DNA of 6,893 nt from positions 1-6,893 of the forward strand of contig CAVJIP010000049.1 in the NCBI GenBank assembly GCA_963649625.1. Direction: 5' to 3'. A model generated the notes under the pieces. It was given only the letters and a program-made list of their open reading frames with translations. It made no database searches and was not told where the DNA came from. How positions within the stretch are numbered: the first letter of the stretch is position 1; the number at the start of each line of letters is the position of its first letter. Of the stretch, positions 6,239 to 6,893 are shown piece after piece. The stretch is from HGM13006 sp963649625. Its GTDB lineage: Bacteria > Bacillota > Clostridia > Oscillospirales > Oscillospiraceae. A program made the translations under genes and the position numbers.

Positions 6239-6893
6239 TTACCCCTTGATTCCTCCGGAGTAGGTAATGCCCTCCTCCAGATATTCCTCGCCCCACAGGA
6301 ACATCAGCAGGGTGGGCACCATGTAGATCACGGCCACCGCAAAGGCCACGCCCACCTCGCCGCTGTTGATTTCGCTTAAAAACACGCTCAGAGGATACTT
6401 CTCCTGATCCGAGAACATAATCAGGGGCTGCTCCACCATGTTCCAGTAGTCAATAAACACCAGCATACTCACGCTGACCAGCGCCCCCCGGCACATGGGC
6501 AGACAGACCCGGGAGAAAATCTGCCATTCTCCCGCCCCGTCCAGCTCCGCCGCCTCAATATAGCTTTTGGGAATCCGGCGCATATTCTTGGTCAGCAGGA
6601 ATACGCTAAAGGGAGCGAAAATCCCCGGCAGGATAATGGCCCATCGAGTGTCCAAAAGCCCCAGCCACCGGGCCACCAGATAGTTGGGCACCAGCGTCAC
6701 CTGATAGGGCATGAGCATCAAAATAATGTATCCGAAGAAAATCATCTCCCGCACCCTTCCCCGGTATCGGGAAAAGCCGTAGGCCGCCAGGGAGGCCAGG
6801 GCCACCTGAAACACCACAATGGGCACCGTGAGAAATACCGAGTTCCAGAATTTCAGCAGGTACTCCGGGGAGTTAAACAGCACCGTCCAATAC
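6239..6893 (-). CDS. Carbohydrate ABC transporter permease, MalG type (5' end beyond window)
   Basis: Only the C-terminal 217 residues are visible; family members are about 270-280 long, so roughly 55-65 N-terminal residues lie past the right edge. The frame is open to the edge (first codons read YWTVLFNSPEYL), so the GTG at 6881-6883 is an internal Val, not a start. It is an inner-membrane subunit of a family-1 (MalFG-like) importer. It has several hydrophobic helices and the cytoplasmic EAA loop that contacts the ATPase (visible residues about 111-133: EAAELDGAGEWQIF, then LPM). The C-terminus EEGITYSGGIKG is typical of MalG/AraQ-like proteins. It would pair with a MalF-like partner, probably encoded just upstream, and with the solute-binding lipoprotein three genes downstream. 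Substrate not determinable. Confidence 0.93.
   Translation of the reverse strand, partial: YWTVLFNSPEYLLKFWNSVFLTVPIVVFQVALASLAAYGFSRYRGRVREMIFFGYIILMLMPYQVTLVPNYLVARWLGLLDTRWAIILPGIFAPFSVFLLTKNMRRIPKSYIEAAELDGAGEWQIFSRVCLPMCRGALVSVSMLVFIDYWNMVEQPLIMFSDQEKYPLSVFLSEINSGEVGVAFAVAVIYMVPTLLMFLWGEEYLEEGITYSGGIKG

Overview
This GC-rich window (roughly 60% by eye) carries five genes, all on the minus strand. Gene families, codon use and repeat style suggest a gut Clostridia/Oscillospiraceae-type Firmicute (Flavonifractor, Oscillibacter or Lawsonibacter-like). That assignment is inferred from protein style and was not searched.

In transcription order (high to low coordinates), the first four genes form one tight operon. 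(1) The 3' part of a MalG-type carbohydrate ABC permease enters from the right edge. (2) After 15 nt comes a HlyD/MacA-type membrane-fusion (adaptor) protein with a very long coiled coil. (3) Overlapping it by 4 nt (ATGA) is a two-helix membrane protein whose outer domain resembles the MacB periplasmic core. (4) After 29 nt comes an 853-residue lipoprotein that joins a propeller-like N-terminal region to a C-terminal sugar-type solute-binding domain. A GC-rich hairpin about 35 nt after its stop probably ends the operon. The mix is unusual: two parts of a sugar importer are interleaved with two parts that look like a MacAB-type exporter or envelope complex. No ATPase is in the window, so the motor must be encoded upstream or elsewhere.

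To the left is a separate small transcription unit encoding a 94-aa DUF2325 protein rich in Cys and His. It has its own near-consensus promoter (TTGACA, 17 bp, TAGAAT). Its 5' leader holds two GTTAG/CTAAC inverted elements that resemble DtxR/IdeR-class metal-regulator half-sites, and it ends in a strong intrinsic terminator. Similar DUF2325 genes are, from memory, neighbours of feo iron-transport genes, so iron or manganese control is a reasonable hypothesis.

The left edge (about 1-225) has no convincing gene. It holds a hairpin repeat (CCTTCCCCC/GGGGGAAGG followed by a GC hairpin and GGATGAGG) typical of dispersed intergenic repeats in this bacterial group, and a pyrimidine-rich stretch.
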